This document shows positions 8,170 to 17,834 of a DNA stretch of 64,000 bases, in pieces (positions within the stretch are counted from its first letter, which is position 1; each line of letters begins with the position of its first letter). The notes below the pieces were generated by a model. The model was given only the letters and a program-made list of their open reading frames with translations, made no database searches and was not told the origin of the DNA. Origin of the DNA: Photobacterium proteolyticum (lineage in GTDB: Bacteria; Pseudomonadota; Gammaproteobacteria; Enterobacterales; Vibrionaceae); NCBI RefSeq assembly GCF_001939735.1, contig NZ_MJIL01000099.1:1-64000 (forward strand), written 5' to 3'. The position numbers and the translations under genes are program-made.

Positions 8170-9123
8170 CTATTTTGCTATTGGCAGTGAACTTAAATAG
8201 GCTGCAATATCGACAATGTCGTTGTCGTTAAGCCCGGCGACAACCGGTTTCATCATTGCAGATTGCGGGGAGTTTCTGGTTCCTGCTTTAAATCCGTGCA
8301 ATTGGCGAACCGTATAAATACCAAAGTTACCCGCGAGCGATGGACCAATACTGGAACCCGTCAGGTCACTGCCATGGCAACTCGCACATGGAATGGTTTT
8401 TCCGTTGCCAGTTTTCACCAAAGCCTGACCACGCTCGATACTTCCCTGTGGGACATAACTGATGAACTGGCCGTAGGGGGATCGCTTGTGAATGATCTCT
8501 TTATCAACCGCTACCTCGATAATCCGATTGCCAATGGGCTCTTCAGTGTTCTTTGTCAAATCAACCTGCCGCATCCTTGTACTATCAACATACGTTACAG
8601 GTACGGTGTTAACTTCTTTTACGGTAATGAAAGAGCGCGGTGTCAGGGAAGCGAACCATTTTGAGGCGGCTTGCATTTCCTGCTTAGTCATCAATGGCGC
8701 CATGCGGTTCATGTGACCTGAGTAATCAATACGCTGACCAGATGCAAAAGCCTCTAGCTGCTGGACCATATAGCTTTCTGTTAATCCGGCTAATGTTGAA
8801 GATTCAGGGTGTCCGAAGCCTGATGCAAGGTGGCATGAGGCGCACGCCCAGACTTTGGGTTTTTTACCAAACTGGACAATTTCAGGCATAGGCGCATGTT
8901 GCTGCGGAAACCAGTCCGGCGCACTGAACTTGTCATCAATTTCTGCTTGTGTGTACTGCTTGCTGCTTCCTTCGAGTGTCAGTTTTATATCTGTAGTATG
9001 TGCTTCTGTCGCGACGCCTCTTGCGGGTGTCGACCAGTCAGGGGCTCCCGGTATGGTGTTATCTGCAAAAGATGGCGAGGTCGTTATTATGAGTGTTGAG
9101 AATATTAGGTGTGGTAACTTCAT
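8170..9123 (-). CDS. Periplasmic dihaem cytochrome c
   Basis: From the ATG at 9123 the protein has 317 residues with a signal peptide (1-20, ending SFA). It carries two cytochrome c domains with haem motifs CASCH at 94-98 and CASCH at 246-250. Methionines in MNRMAPLM and SAMMKPV are likely axial ligands. The frame extends upstream to 9276, but that part has no signal sequence, so the inner start is chosen. Such cytochromes shuttle electrons in the periplasm. The gene lies downstream of the sulfatase on the same strand, with a terminator between them. Whether its electrons serve the sulfatase or its maturation system is unknown. Confidence 0.88.
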   Translation of the reverse strand: MKLPHLIFSTLIITTSPSFADNTIPGAPDWSTPARGVATEAHTTDIKLTLEGSSKQYTQAEIDDKFSAPDWFPQQHAPMPEIVQFGKKPKVWACASCHLASGFGHPESSTLAGLTESYMVQQLEAFASGQRIDYSGHMNRMAPLMTKQEMQAASKWFASLTPRSFITVKEVNTVPVTYVDSTRMRQVDLTKNTEEPIGNRIIEVAVDKEIIHKRSPYGQFISYVPQGSIERGQALVKTGNGKTIPCASCHGSDLTGSSIGPSLAGNFGIYTVRQLHGFKAGTRNSPQSAMMKPVVAGLNDNDIVDIAAYLSSLPIAK

Positions 9124-9261
9124 ATTGCTTCGAGTCAAGGTCGTATGTGTGTAGGGTGTTAACAAATTGTATGAATGGAAAGGTGGAAAAAACGTGGAAG
9201 ACAATATGAAGTGACTGGAGCAGCATACTGAAGATGAGAGTGGATACCCAGGCAGGGGATA

Positions 9262-9289
9262 GAAAACGCCCATCATTAGTTGATGGGCG
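9262..9289 (-). terminator. Terminator after the sulfatase gene
   Basis: The 9-bp stem CGCCCATCA / TGATGGGCG (9267-9275 and 9281-9289) with a 5-base loop is followed on the minus strand by four T residues (9263-9266). It lies eight bases past the sulfatase stop and separates it from the cytochrome gene. Confidence 0.75.
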
Positions 9290-9296
9290 CTTGTGA

Positions 9297-10862
9297 TTAC
9301 TTCATACCGTCGACTTTTTTCTGCAATGCATCAAGTTGTTGCATTTTCGCTTTCAGGCCAAGGGATTGAGCGCTGATACTTGCCGGGTTCATTTGAGTAC
9401 CCGTCTGCATTGGGTAGTCCGGCAGTGTTTTGAAGAAGTCGCCCAGTACATCCTGAATTGGAACGAACAACCACATATTGTCGGCCATCCAGCGCATGTA
9501 CATGCTTGACTCATGCGGTGCTTTTTCGAATGGGTCGGCACGCAGGTGGATGATCTGCGGCCAGTTTGGCGAGAAGCGCACCGCATCGACAATGTTACCT
9601 TCCATCACAGCGAAGTTCAGCTTCCAGTCGTTCCAGCGTACGGCGTTTAGCTCGGCGTTAGAGCTAAAGTAAAGCATGGATTCACGTGGGCCTTTGTCTG
9701 CTTTTCCTTCAAAGTAAGGTTTGAAGTTATAGCCGTCGATGTGAACCTTCCACTCCTTGCCATTGGCCTGATACCCTTTGGTTAGCTTCTCTTTCACATC
9801 ATCAACGCCAGCTGCTGCCAGCAGGGTTGGCAACCAGTCTTGATGCGCCATCATTTCGTTGACTTTGGTACCTGGCTTGATCACGTTTGGCCAGCGTACA
9901 AGCTGAGGTACGCGCATACCGCCTTCCCAGGTGGTTCCTTTTTCCCCATAGAAAGGTGTGGCACCGCCATCAGGCCAGGTTACTGTTTCGGCACCATTGT
10001 CGGTTGAATAAATAACAATGGTGTTGTCAGCAATGCCGAGATCATCCAGCTTATCAAGCAGTACACCTACCTGATCATCGTGCTCAAGCATGCCGTCTGC
10101 ATAGATGCTGACACCGGATTTACCCTGATATTTTTCCTGCAGGCGAGTCCAGACGTGCATCCGGGTTGTATTGTGCCAGATGAAGAATGGCTTATCGGCC
10201 TTGACGGCTTTTTCCATGAAGGCCAGTGAGGAGTCGAGGAACTCTTCATCAGCATGTTCCATCCGCTTACGGGTCATCGGGCCGGTATCTTCAATCTTGC
10301 CGTCGGCATAGGACTTGATAACTCCGCGAGGGCCGTAGTTTTTACGAAACTCCGGATCTTTCGGGTAGTAATATGTTTCTGGCTCTTCCTCGGCATTGAG
10401 GTGGTAAAGGTTACCGAAGAATTCATCAAAACCATGGTTGGTTGGCAGGTGCTTGTCCTGATCACCAAGGTGGTTCTTACCAAACTGTGCGGTCATGTAT
10501 CCCTGATCTTTAAGTAGATCGGCAATGGTTGGCGCCCAGTCAGGAATACCGTGATCAGAGCCCGGCATACCGATAGTCAGAAGGCCTGTACGGAAAGGCT
10601 CCTGCCCGGTAATGAAGGAGGCACGACCAGCGGTACATGATTGCTGGCCGTAGTGATCGGTAAACAATGCACCTTCGTTGGCAATGCGGTCAATATTCGG
10701 AGTTTGGTAACCCATCATGCCCTGGTTGTAGGCACTGATGTTCCAGTAACCAACGTCATCACCGAAAATCGCCAGAATGTTTGGCTGGTCGGCAGCAGCT
10801 GCCGTTCCAGCGGTAGCCGCAAGGCCAACACTGAGTGCCACTTTGTTTAAATGATTTGCCAT
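9297..10862 (-). CDS. Periplasmic arylsulfatase, Cys-type
   Basis: This 521-residue type I sulfatase has a signal peptide (about 1-24) and metal ligands D35-D36 (FGDDVG). It also has the later sulfatase signatures GKNHLGD and STDNGAE. The formylglycine site is C76-T-A-G-R80, where sulfatases maturable by formylglycine-generating enzyme normally have C-x-P-x-R. The C-x-A-x-R form is accepted by anaerobic sulfatase maturases, and such an enzyme is encoded at 21596-22915. It should hydrolyse sulfate esters in the periplasm, but the substrate is not evident. It is transcribed divergently from the MoxR operon. Confidence 0.93.
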   Translation of the reverse strand: MANHLNKVALSVGLAATAGTAAAADQPNILAIFGDDVGYWNISAYNQGMMGYQTPNIDRIANEGALFTDHYGQQSCTAGRASFITGQEPFRTGLLTIGMPGSDHGIPDWAPTIADLLKDQGYMTAQFGKNHLGDQDKHLPTNHGFDEFFGNLYHLNAEEEPETYYYPKDPEFRKNYGPRGVIKSYADGKIEDTGPMTRKRMEHADEEFLDSSLAFMEKAVKADKPFFIWHNTTRMHVWTRLQEKYQGKSGVSIYADGMLEHDDQVGVLLDKLDDLGIADNTIVIYSTDNGAETVTWPDGGATPFYGEKGTTWEGGMRVPQLVRWPNVIKPGTKVNEMMAHQDWLPTLLAAAGVDDVKEKLTKGYQANGKEWKVHIDGYNFKPYFEGKADKGPRESMLYFSSNAELNAVRWNDWKLNFAVMEGNIVDAVRFSPNWPQIIHLRADPFEKAPHESSMYMRWMADNMWLFVPIQDVLGDFFKTLPDYPMQTGTQMNPASISAQSLGLKAKMQQLDALQKKVDGMK

Positions 10863-11047
10863 ATCAGATCCCGTTATGCTCGTGTCTGGTTCAGAAATAT
10901 GAAAGGTAACGATCTGAATACCCTCTGAGTATTCGTTGGGATTACTCTAAAATGGCAACGGCAGTACTGTCGCTTTATAGAGCATATAACCAAAGGTAAT
11001 ACCCAACTGGATTAAACTGGCTTCAGAGCGATTTGGGAGCACAGTTT
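10863..11047. promoter_or_regulatory. Divergent promoter region, sulfatase / MoxR operon
   Basis: This 185-bp gap separates two divergent transcription units and must hold both promoters. The LysR regulator at 17835-18740 is a candidate to act here, but no clear T-N11-A site was identified by eye. Confidence 0.4.
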
Positions 11048-12043
11048 ATGAACCAGTTACAGCAGCAAGTATCGTTACTTATTGAGCAAGTCAATCAAAG
11101 CGTGATAGGGCAACAGCATGTTACTCGGGCTTTAGTGATTGGATTGCTGACCAATGGACATGTCTTGCTGGAAGGCTTACCGGGCACCGCCAAAACGCGA
11201 TCCGTTAAAGCCTTGGCTGCCACACTTAATGCCAGCTTTGGCCGTGTACAGTTTACGCCTGATTTACTTCCGTCTGATGTGACGGGGGCCGAGATGTATC
11301 AGGAAACCGCCAACGGACATGAATTGCGCTTTCAGCCCGGTCCTATATTTAACAGCATCTTGCTAGCTGACGAGGTAAACCGCGCCCCGGCAAAGGTTCA
11401 GGCAGCCCTGCTTGAAGCGATGGCAGAGAGTACCGTGACAGTGGGCGAGCAATCACACGCCCTGCCTGAACTGTTCATGGTGCTGGCAACTCAAAACCCG
11501 GTCGAACAGGAAGGGACTTATCCGCTGCCGGAGGCCCAGATGGATCGTTTTATCATGAAGGTTAATGTTGATTATCCGGATGATGAAGCTGAGCTGGGAA
11601 TTATCCGTTTATTACGTCAGGAAGAAGCGGAGGCAAACCGTGACCATTCTGATGACAATCTGGCATCTTCGACAATTACGCTGGATCCTGAGTTGATCCT
11701 CGCGGCGCGCTGTGAACTGGCGCAGCTTGAAGTGTCCGATATGGTGGAGCGTTATATTGTTGCGCTTGTGATGGCAACACGCAAGCCGGAACGTTATTCG
11801 GCATCCGGGCTGGCACGTTGGATTGCTGTTGGTGCAAGCCCGAGGGCTTCTATTGCATTGGATAAATGTGCCCGAGCCTATGCGTGGTTACAGGGGCGCG
11901 AGCATGTGCTGCCAGATGATGTCAGGGCGATGGCACCCGCTGTATTGGGGCACCGTATAACCCTTAGCTATGATGCGCTGGCAGAAGGGATAGCTCATCC
12001 TCAGGTGGTGATGGAGTTACTTGACCATGTAGCCATCGGCTAG
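11048..12043 (+). CDS. MoxR-family AAA+ ATPase
   Basis: The 331-residue protein is a MoxR ATPase. Walker A is GLPGTAKT (43-50), Walker B is ILLADEVN (about 103-110), and sensor 1 follows in LATQNP. The lid domain carries the MoxR-typical SPRAS motif. MoxR proteins act with VWA-domain partners as chaperones that remodel or load cofactors into target complexes. ATG 11048 is preferred over an upstream TTG because GGGAGC lies about eight bases before it. It heads a tightly packed operon with DUF58, DUF4381, two VWA genes and a BatD-like gene. Confidence 0.95.
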   Translation: MNQLQQQVSLLIEQVNQSVIGQQHVTRALVIGLLTNGHVLLEGLPGTAKTRSVKALAATLNASFGRVQFTPDLLPSDVTGAEMYQETANGHELRFQPGPIFNSILLADEVNRAPAKVQAALLEAMAESTVTVGEQSHALPELFMVLATQNPVEQEGTYPLPEAQMDRFIMKVNVDYPDDEAELGIIRLLRQEEAEANRDHSDDNLASSTITLDPELILAARCELAQLEVSDMVERYIVALVMATRKPERYSASGLARWIAVGASPRASIALDKCARAYAWLQGREHVLPDDVRAMAPAVLGHRITLSYDALAEGIAHPQVVMELLDHVAIG

Positions 12044-12051
12044 GAGGCATT

Positions 12052-13053
12052 ATGGTCAGAACAAATCCGTACATGCCACTACCAATTGGCACAACTAAGG
12101 ATTGTCGGTTGTATTGTGACTATGCCCAGTTGGTAAAACTACAGTCTCAAACTACCGGCTTTACCTTACTGCCACAGCTCAAGTCGGGAACTGCGCTATC
12201 TGGTCGCCATACATCGCTATTTCGCGGCCGGGGGCTGAATTTCGAAGAGTTACGCCACTATCACCAAGGCGATGATATCCGCAACCTTGACTGGAAGGTG
12301 ACATTACGAACCGGCAAGCCGCATGTTCGGTGCTATACCGAAGAAAAAGATCGACATGTGATTGTCTGTGTCGATCAGCGCAGCAACATGTTTTTCTCTT
12401 CTGTCGAAATGATGAAGTCGGTGGTGGCGGCAGAGTTGGCGGCGCTGATTGGCTGGCGGGTACTCAAAGACAATGACCGGATCGGACTGGTGCTTATGCA
12501 GGGCGAGCAACTCGACTGGCGAGAGGCGCAACGCTCGCAAAACCATTGGCTCCAGCGCCTGCAAATGCTGGCTGAGGCTAACCAATCACTCAATGTGCGG
12601 AGTGATGATAATTCGCTGTCAGGTTTTAGCGCCTTATTACACTTGCTTGGACGAATGAAATTACGAAATACCACTTTGATAGTGCTAAGTGACTGGACTG
12701 GGATCACTGAAGCGGATTTGAACCGTTTTAAATTGCTGCAGCAACACAATGATGTGTTGGGGGTAATGATATCGGATCCCCTTGAGCATGCATTACAGCC
12801 CACCATTATTGAACATCAGCGCACTGGAAAGTTACCGTGCTCATTTAGCTGGACAGTCGGCAACGGAAATAAACAGCTTCACCTGTCCCAAGCTCAATTG
12901 GTGTCAGCCAGTAAAGGACTGAGTGCCAGCCAGCAGTTAAAGAAGGACCAGCTCGTAAATCTGATGGCGGCAAAACACTTACCCTTGATAGAACTTGATA
13001 CTCGTGGTGAGCATCTCAGCCAGTTTATTCGCGCTGCCGGGGGGATGGCATAA
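12052..13053 (+). CDS. DUF58 domain protein
   Basis: The 333-residue protein carries the DUF58 signature (about residues 63-100): FEELRHYHQGDDIRNLDW, followed by a KPHVR strand. The region after it (about 103-230) has a VWA-like Rossmann arrangement but no complete MIDAS. DUF58 genes follow moxR genes in many bacteria and probably bridge the ATPase to VWA partners. It starts eight bases after moxR and ends with a one-base overlap with the next gene. An AGGAGG element precedes the ATG. Confidence 0.92.
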   Translation: MVRTNPYMPLPIGTTKDCRLYCDYAQLVKLQSQTTGFTLLPQLKSGTALSGRHTSLFRGRGLNFEELRHYHQGDDIRNLDWKVTLRTGKPHVRCYTEEKDRHVIVCVDQRSNMFFSSVEMMKSVVAAELAALIGWRVLKDNDRIGLVLMQGEQLDWREAQRSQNHWLQRLQMLAEANQSLNVRSDDNSLSGFSALLHLLGRMKLRNTTLIVLSDWTGITEADLNRFKLLQQHNDVLGVMISDPLEHALQPTIIEHQRTGKLPCSFSWTVGNGNKQLHLSQAQLVSASKGLSASQQLKKDQLVNLMAAKHLPLIELDTRGEHLSQFIRAAGGMA

Positions 13054-13589
13054 TGGACCATCAAGTTCCGGGAACCTATATATTACGCCACCTGTCGGAT
13101 GTTGCTATTCCTGAACCGGTTAGCTGGTGGCCACAGACAGTAGGCTGGAAGGTATTGCTGGCGGTAGCCATTCTGTTTGCGGTGTATTTGTTGTACCGCC
13201 AGTGCCGACAATGGTGGCTAAACCGTTACCGGCGCGAAGCACTCGACAGTCTGCGTCTTGTTGCGATGAGCTCGTCTCAAGCGGACCAGGATATTCTGGC
13301 CATCATCAAAATCGTGTTGGTATATCTTGAGCCCAGGTGTGCCAATCTGTTCGGACAACCTTTGCTTGCTGCGCTGGATGCGGCATTACCGGCATCTGAT
13401 GCTATTTGGTTTACGCCTCTGGGTGAGCGCTGGTTAGAGTCTGTGATCAGCCAGAAAACAACGCTAACGGCAGATCACGTTAAGCAGTTGGAGCTTCATT
13501 GCCGCGATTGGCTAGCAGAACATGATGCCCGTTATCTGAAGGCTCATATGGCTGCGGAAACAGCAAAAGGAGAGGGTGATTATGTTTGA
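13053..13589 (+). CDS. DUF4381 membrane protein
   Basis: The 178-residue product has a short Pro-rich N-terminus (IPEPVSWWPQTVGWK), one membrane helix (about 32-48) and a cytoplasmic helical domain beginning with a basic RYRREAL motif. This is the DUF4381 pattern, always seen between DUF58 and VWA genes of MoxR operons. Its biochemical role is unknown. It overlaps the previous gene by one base and the next by eight bases (ATGTTTGA), which implies translational coupling. Confidence 0.9.
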   Translation: MDHQVPGTYILRHLSDVAIPEPVSWWPQTVGWKVLLAVAILFAVYLLYRQCRQWWLNRYRREALDSLRLVAMSSSQADQDILAIIKIVLVYLEPRCANLFGQPLLAALDAALPASDAIWFTPLGERWLESVISQKTTLTADHVKQLELHCRDWLAEHDARYLKAHMAAETAKGEGDYV

Positions 13590-14634
13590 CTCCCAGCTCA
13601 CGTTTTCTTATCCGCTGTGGTTATTGGCTCTGCCATTGCCTGTCGTCGTGTATTGGCTGATCCCAGCTTATAAAACCAGAAAAACGGCTGTCAAAGTTCC
13701 CTTCTTCGATACCTTGATCTCGGTACTGGGCGAGACTCCTTCAGAAGGAGCAAGTCAGCTAAAGCCCAGTTGGTGGCAACGAATGGCGTTAGCATTCAGC
13801 TGGTTATGTATTGTTATCGCGCTGACTAAACCTATGGTACTAGGGGAGCCGCAAACCCGTGAACGTTATGGCCGAGATGTGATGGTGATACTGGATCTTT
13901 CAGGTTCCATGGCAGAGCCTGATTTTGAAGACGGCAGTGGCAAGATGATTACACGTTTGGCTGCGGCCAAGCAGGTGTTATCTGAATTTGCATCGAAGCG
14001 TGAGGGTGATCGGTTAGGACTGATATTGTTTGGAGATGCCGCTTTTGTGCAAACACCTTTTACTGCCGATTTAGCCGCATGGCAGGCGTTACTGGATCAG
14101 ACTGATGTGGCAATGGCCGGGCAAAGTACCCACCTGGGGGATGCCATTGGGTTAGCCATCAAGGTGTTTGAGCAGAGCTACAGCGATGATCCTGAACGAG
14201 AAAAAGTAGCCATTGTGCTGACAGACGGTAATGACACCGGCAGTTTTGTTGAGCCTATTGATGCCGGTAAGGTCGCTGCTGTAAAAGGTGTGAGGATCCA
14301 TGCGATTGCGATGGGGGATCCTGCGACGGTCGGCGAGCAGGCTCTGGATATGGATACGTTGAGAAAAGCGGCCGACGCAACGGGGGGAGAAACGTTTGAG
14401 GCACTTAATCGTGAGGCACTCGAACAGGCTTATCAGAAAGTGGGAGAGCTAGAGCCTCAGCAGTATCAGAGTACGACATTTCAGTCTAAGCGCAGCCTGC
14501 ACCATTATTTTATGATTGCGGCAGTACTTCTCTATCTCACCGTTTTTTCACTGATCACGCTACGCAGGCGGTATCAGCGTCGACATGCTGTTGACGCCGA
14601 CCACCGGCAAGACCAGGAGGCGGGCCATGTTTGA
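13582..14634 (+). CDS. VWA-domain membrane protein (BatA-like)
   Basis: The 350-residue protein has an N-terminal membrane pair (about 10-28 and 67-84), a von Willebrand A domain facing the periplasm or cytoplasmic membrane surface, and a C-terminal helix near 305-325. The MIDAS metal motif is canonical (D105-L-S-G-S109), with the later Thr and the Asp in LTDGND. It resembles BatA, a partner of MoxR ATPases. The ATG at 13582 follows an AGGAG element and overlaps the upstream stop as ATGTTTGA. GTG 13576 is an alternative start. Confidence 0.9.
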   Translation: MFDSQLTFSYPLWLLALPLPVVVYWLIPAYKTRKTAVKVPFFDTLISVLGETPSEGASQLKPSWWQRMALAFSWLCIVIALTKPMVLGEPQTRERYGRDVMVILDLSGSMAEPDFEDGSGKMITRLAAAKQVLSEFASKREGDRLGLILFGDAAFVQTPFTADLAAWQALLDQTDVAMAGQSTHLGDAIGLAIKVFEQSYSDDPEREKVAIVLTDGNDTGSFVEPIDAGKVAAVKGVRIHAIAMGDPATVGEQALDMDTLRKAADATGGETFEALNREALEQAYQKVGELEPQQYQSTTFQSKRSLHHYFMIAAVLLYLTVFSLITLRRRYQRRHAVDADHRQDQEAGHV

Positions 14635-16345
14635 TTCTCAGCTATGGCAACAGATTTGGCTGCAGTTCCATTTCATCCGACCTTTATGGCTGCTGGCTTT
14701 TATACCTTTATCAGCCGTGGTGTATATCCGCTGGAATCAGGATAGCGTTAACCAGTGGCAGCAGTTGTTCCCGCCTCATTTACGAAAAGCGCTGACATTG
14801 GGCGAAACAGGGTGGAAGAAACAATTGCCGTTAAAAGTGCTGACGCTGGTTATGGCGCTGGCCATTGTTGTTTGTGCAGGGCCTACCTGGCAGCGTGAGG
14901 CGTCTCCATTTGGTGAGGATAATGCATCGTTGCTGGTCGTGCTAGATAACAATGACTCAATGCTATCCAAAGACATTGCCCCAAGTCGGTTAGAGCGGAG
15001 CAAACAGAAAATTCGCGATTTAATGGTGTTGCGAAATGGCGGCAATACCGGGTTAGTTGTTTTTGCCGGGACAGCGCATGTTGCAATGCCTTTGACACGT
15101 GACAGCGAGGTTTTTGCGCCGTTTCTGGCGGCGATAGAGCCAGATATTATGCCGGAGAAAGGGAAATCAACGCAGGAGATCATACCGCTTATCGAGCAGC
15201 AATTGAGTGACCGGAAAGCCGCGACGGTGTTATTGGTAACAGACGGTATTTCGCCATCGGCACTGACTGATCTCAGCAACTATTTCCAGTCTACTTCCCA
15301 TCAATTATTGGTGTTGGTCGCCGGTAATCCTGGCGCCTCATCCGTGAACCCGCCTGATGTTGATTCCCTGAAGGAGTTAGCTCGATCTGCTGGCGGACAA
15401 GTGGTTGTAATGACGGTTGATGATTCGGACGTAAAAGGCATCAGCCGTCAGGTTGAACGTTATATGCAGCTTAATAATGACTCCGACATGCCGTGGCAGG
15501 ACATGGGCTATTACCTATTAATTCCTATCGCTATGATCATGCTGCTGTGGTTTCGCAAAGGGTGGTTGGTACAGTGGTGTGTGCTGGTTGTGGTTTGCCT
15601 GCCGCTTGCGTATTCTCCTGCGACTTTTGCTAAGAGCGTGGAAGCCAAGGCCACCGTAGAGACACCGCTAGAAAATAGTTGGCAAGATCGTTTTAGTCAG
15701 TTTTGGTTTGATCTTTGGCTGACACCGGATCAGCAGGGGCAGTGGTTCCTGAATCGGGGCGATTACCTTAAGGCTGCGGCTCATTTCCAAGACCCATTTT
15801 ATAAAGGCGTTGCCTATTACTATGCGACGCAATATTCGCTGGCACAGTCTGCCTTTTTGCAAGATGGCAGCGAGGCTGCGATTTTGTATGCCGGTAATGC
15901 TCTGGCGAGGCAGAGGGAGTACCTGGCCGCAAGAGATTTGTTTTCTAAGTTGAGTAAGAAAGCGTCTTCACCGGCTATTCGTGAAAGAGCTGAACATAAC
16001 CTCAAAGTAATGCAAGGCATAGTCGAGGAGATAAACCGGACCAGTGAGAGCCAGATGGGCACAACAGACGGCCCGGAGGAGTCATTTGAACTGGCGGATG
16101 ATCAGCCTCGAACAGCGGATGGTGAAGACGAGAAGGTTGATGCCAGTATGATGGTTCGGCAGACCTTAAATGCCAACGAAATCTTGGGAAGTGACGAGCT
16201 GGCGGATAAATGGCTGCGCCGGGTAGAAGCGGATCCTAAATATTTCTTGCGGGCCAAGTTTCAAATACAGCGTCAAAAACAGAACCAAACAGACGGACAG
16301 TTAGGGGAGCTGGAACCCCAAAGAAAAAGAGGAGGTGCATCATGA
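14627..16345 (+). CDS. VWA plus TPR membrane protein (BatB/BatC-like fusion)
   Basis: This 572-residue protein joins an N-terminal VWA module with membrane helices (about 20-36, 68-84 and 293-325) to a C-terminal TPR-like region (about 375-460), the arrangement of BatB fused to BatC. The MIDAS is altered: D107-N-N-D-S111 replaces D-x-S-x-S, so metal-dependent binding may be changed. A perfect AGGAGG lies six bases before the chosen ATG. The gene begins MFDSQL, exactly like its upstream neighbour, and overlaps that neighbour's stop by the same eight bases. Confidence 0.88.
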   Translation: MFDSQLWQQIWLQFHFIRPLWLLAFIPLSAVVYIRWNQDSVNQWQQLFPPHLRKALTLGETGWKKQLPLKVLTLVMALAIVVCAGPTWQREASPFGEDNASLLVVLDNNDSMLSKDIAPSRLERSKQKIRDLMVLRNGGNTGLVVFAGTAHVAMPLTRDSEVFAPFLAAIEPDIMPEKGKSTQEIIPLIEQQLSDRKAATVLLVTDGISPSALTDLSNYFQSTSHQLLVLVAGNPGASSVNPPDVDSLKELARSAGGQVVVMTVDDSDVKGISRQVERYMQLNNDSDMPWQDMGYYLLIPIAMIMLLWFRKGWLVQWCVLVVVCLPLAYSPATFAKSVEAKATVETPLENSWQDRFSQFWFDLWLTPDQQGQWFLNRGDYLKAAAHFQDPFYKGVAYYYATQYSLAQSAFLQDGSEAAILYAGNALARQREYLAARDLFSKLSKKASSPAIRERAEHNLKVMQGIVEEINRTSESQMGTTDGPEESFELADDQPRTADGEDEKVDASMMVRQTLNANEILGSDELADKWLRRVEADPKYFLRAKFQIQRQKQNQTDGQLGELEPQRKRGGAS

Positions 16346-17742
16346 CAGCTGCGATACATCATCAGTGCCTGGTGAGACCGTTTTTTCATATGGCCTCTCG
16401 TTACATGTTTTCTCTTTGCTTCGCTCTTTGGTTTGTCGTCTGTCTGGTCGGGTTACCGGCTTATGCCTCTGGACTATCTGGTGACAATGCAGAGACCCCC
16501 GTTGTTGAAGTAAAAGCTTGGCTGGATAATAAAAATCAGCTGGATGATGGCCGTTATGCGGTGAACCAGCAGGTGATTCTGTACATCGATGTGGCTACGC
16601 CACGTTGGTTTACCGGCGGTACCCGGATAGCGTCGATTGAGATCCCGGGCATGATCGTGAAACAGCGAAATTCGCTGGCGACAAATTATAGCCAGCGCGA
16701 AGAAGGTGTTACCTGGTCACACCAACGGTGGGAGATAACGCTCTATCCTCAGCAATCAGGACGTTTTGTTGTTCCTTCTGTTGATGTAGATGTGCAGGTT
16801 TCTGCTCCGGATGGCCGTTCCGTGAAAGGGCGAATAGCAACACTGCCTTTGGCTTTTGACGTGAGCTTGCCTTCGCCGTTACTGAAACAAAATGGATATT
16901 GGCTGAGTGCCAGCGAGCTGATGATTGAAGAGCAGTGGGAGCTGTCACGGGATGCTGGTGAGCTGAAAGTCGGAGATGCGATAACCCGGACTGTCACTGT
17001 TCATGGTGAGGACACGTTGTCAGTGTTGATCCCGCCAATATTGCCGTCTTATGTTCAGCAAGAACAGCAGCAAACAGTGACTAATCCTTTTCAGGTATAT
17101 GTACAGCCACCAAAGCTGTCAGATAGCCAGGAAAGGGGGAATTACCGTTCAAGCCGTCTTGAGCAGGCGGTCTATATTGTGCAGTCGGGCGGGGATATTG
17201 TTTTCCCGGCACTGGAGCTTCAGTGGTGGAATACAAGCTCTCAGCAGCTTGAAACATTGAGTTTGCCAGAGAAACATATCAGAGCGCATCATACCTGGCG
17301 CTCATGGCTACGTACTTACTGGTTGGGTCTTGCTCTATTTGGCGTTTCCATGGCCGTATTGAGTCTTAGTGGCCTATTGGTATCGCACTATTATAAAACT
17401 CGGCCAGCACCGGCCTGGTGGCAATTTAGCAGAGCACTAGGCAGGAGAGACTGGCCGCAGGCAAGGTTGATGATTTATCGTCGTTTGCATCAACGGACGG
17501 GGCTGGTGGAGCTGGCAAAAGCGGATCAATTCTGTTGTTGCGCTGTTTTGCCGTCACAGCAGGCTAAATGGGGCAAGCTTCAGCATCGCTTTCAGGCAGG
17601 AAAGGGGACTTCGCTATCATTTATCCGTTTATGGCGGTATTTGGGGCGATGTTTGAGACCAGGTTTACGCAGGCGTTCTCGTTTTCTAACTTTGCCTAAA
17701 GCATTGCCACAATTACAGGAATTGCCTCACAAGAACGAGTAA
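16342..17742 (+). CDS. BatD-like exported membrane protein
   Basis: The 466-residue protein starts with a hydrophobic export signal (about 18-43, ending AYASG). It continues with two or three beta-sandwich domains (about 50-310), then one membrane helix (about 323-347) and a basic cytoplasmic tail. This is the layout of BatD/oxygen-tolerance proteins that accompany MoxR and VWA genes. It overlaps the preceding gene by four bases (ATGA). A large periplasmic ectodomain fits a role in contacting exported client proteins, which here might be the sulfatase or phosphatase (inference). Confidence 0.85.
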   Translation: MTAAIHHQCLVRPFFHMASRYMFSLCFALWFVVCLVGLPAYASGLSGDNAETPVVEVKAWLDNKNQLDDGRYAVNQQVILYIDVATPRWFTGGTRIASIEIPGMIVKQRNSLATNYSQREEGVTWSHQRWEITLYPQQSGRFVVPSVDVDVQVSAPDGRSVKGRIATLPLAFDVSLPSPLLKQNGYWLSASELMIEEQWELSRDAGELKVGDAITRTVTVHGEDTLSVLIPPILPSYVQQEQQQTVTNPFQVYVQPPKLSDSQERGNYRSSRLEQAVYIVQSGGDIVFPALELQWWNTSSQQLETLSLPEKHIRAHHTWRSWLRTYWLGLALFGVSMAVLSLSGLLVSHYYKTRPAPAWWQFSRALGRRDWPQARLMIYRRLHQRTGLVELAKADQFCCCAVLPSQQAKWGKLQHRFQAGKGTSLSFIRLWRYLGRCLRPGLRRRSRFLTLPKALPQLQELPHKNE

Positions 17743-17834
17743 TAGCATTCGCTGTTCTTGCTTCAATTTTCTATGCTAAATACAACTAGCCAGTTATCAA
17801 AGCTGGCTTTCGTCTATCTTAATCTCGGGTGCCA

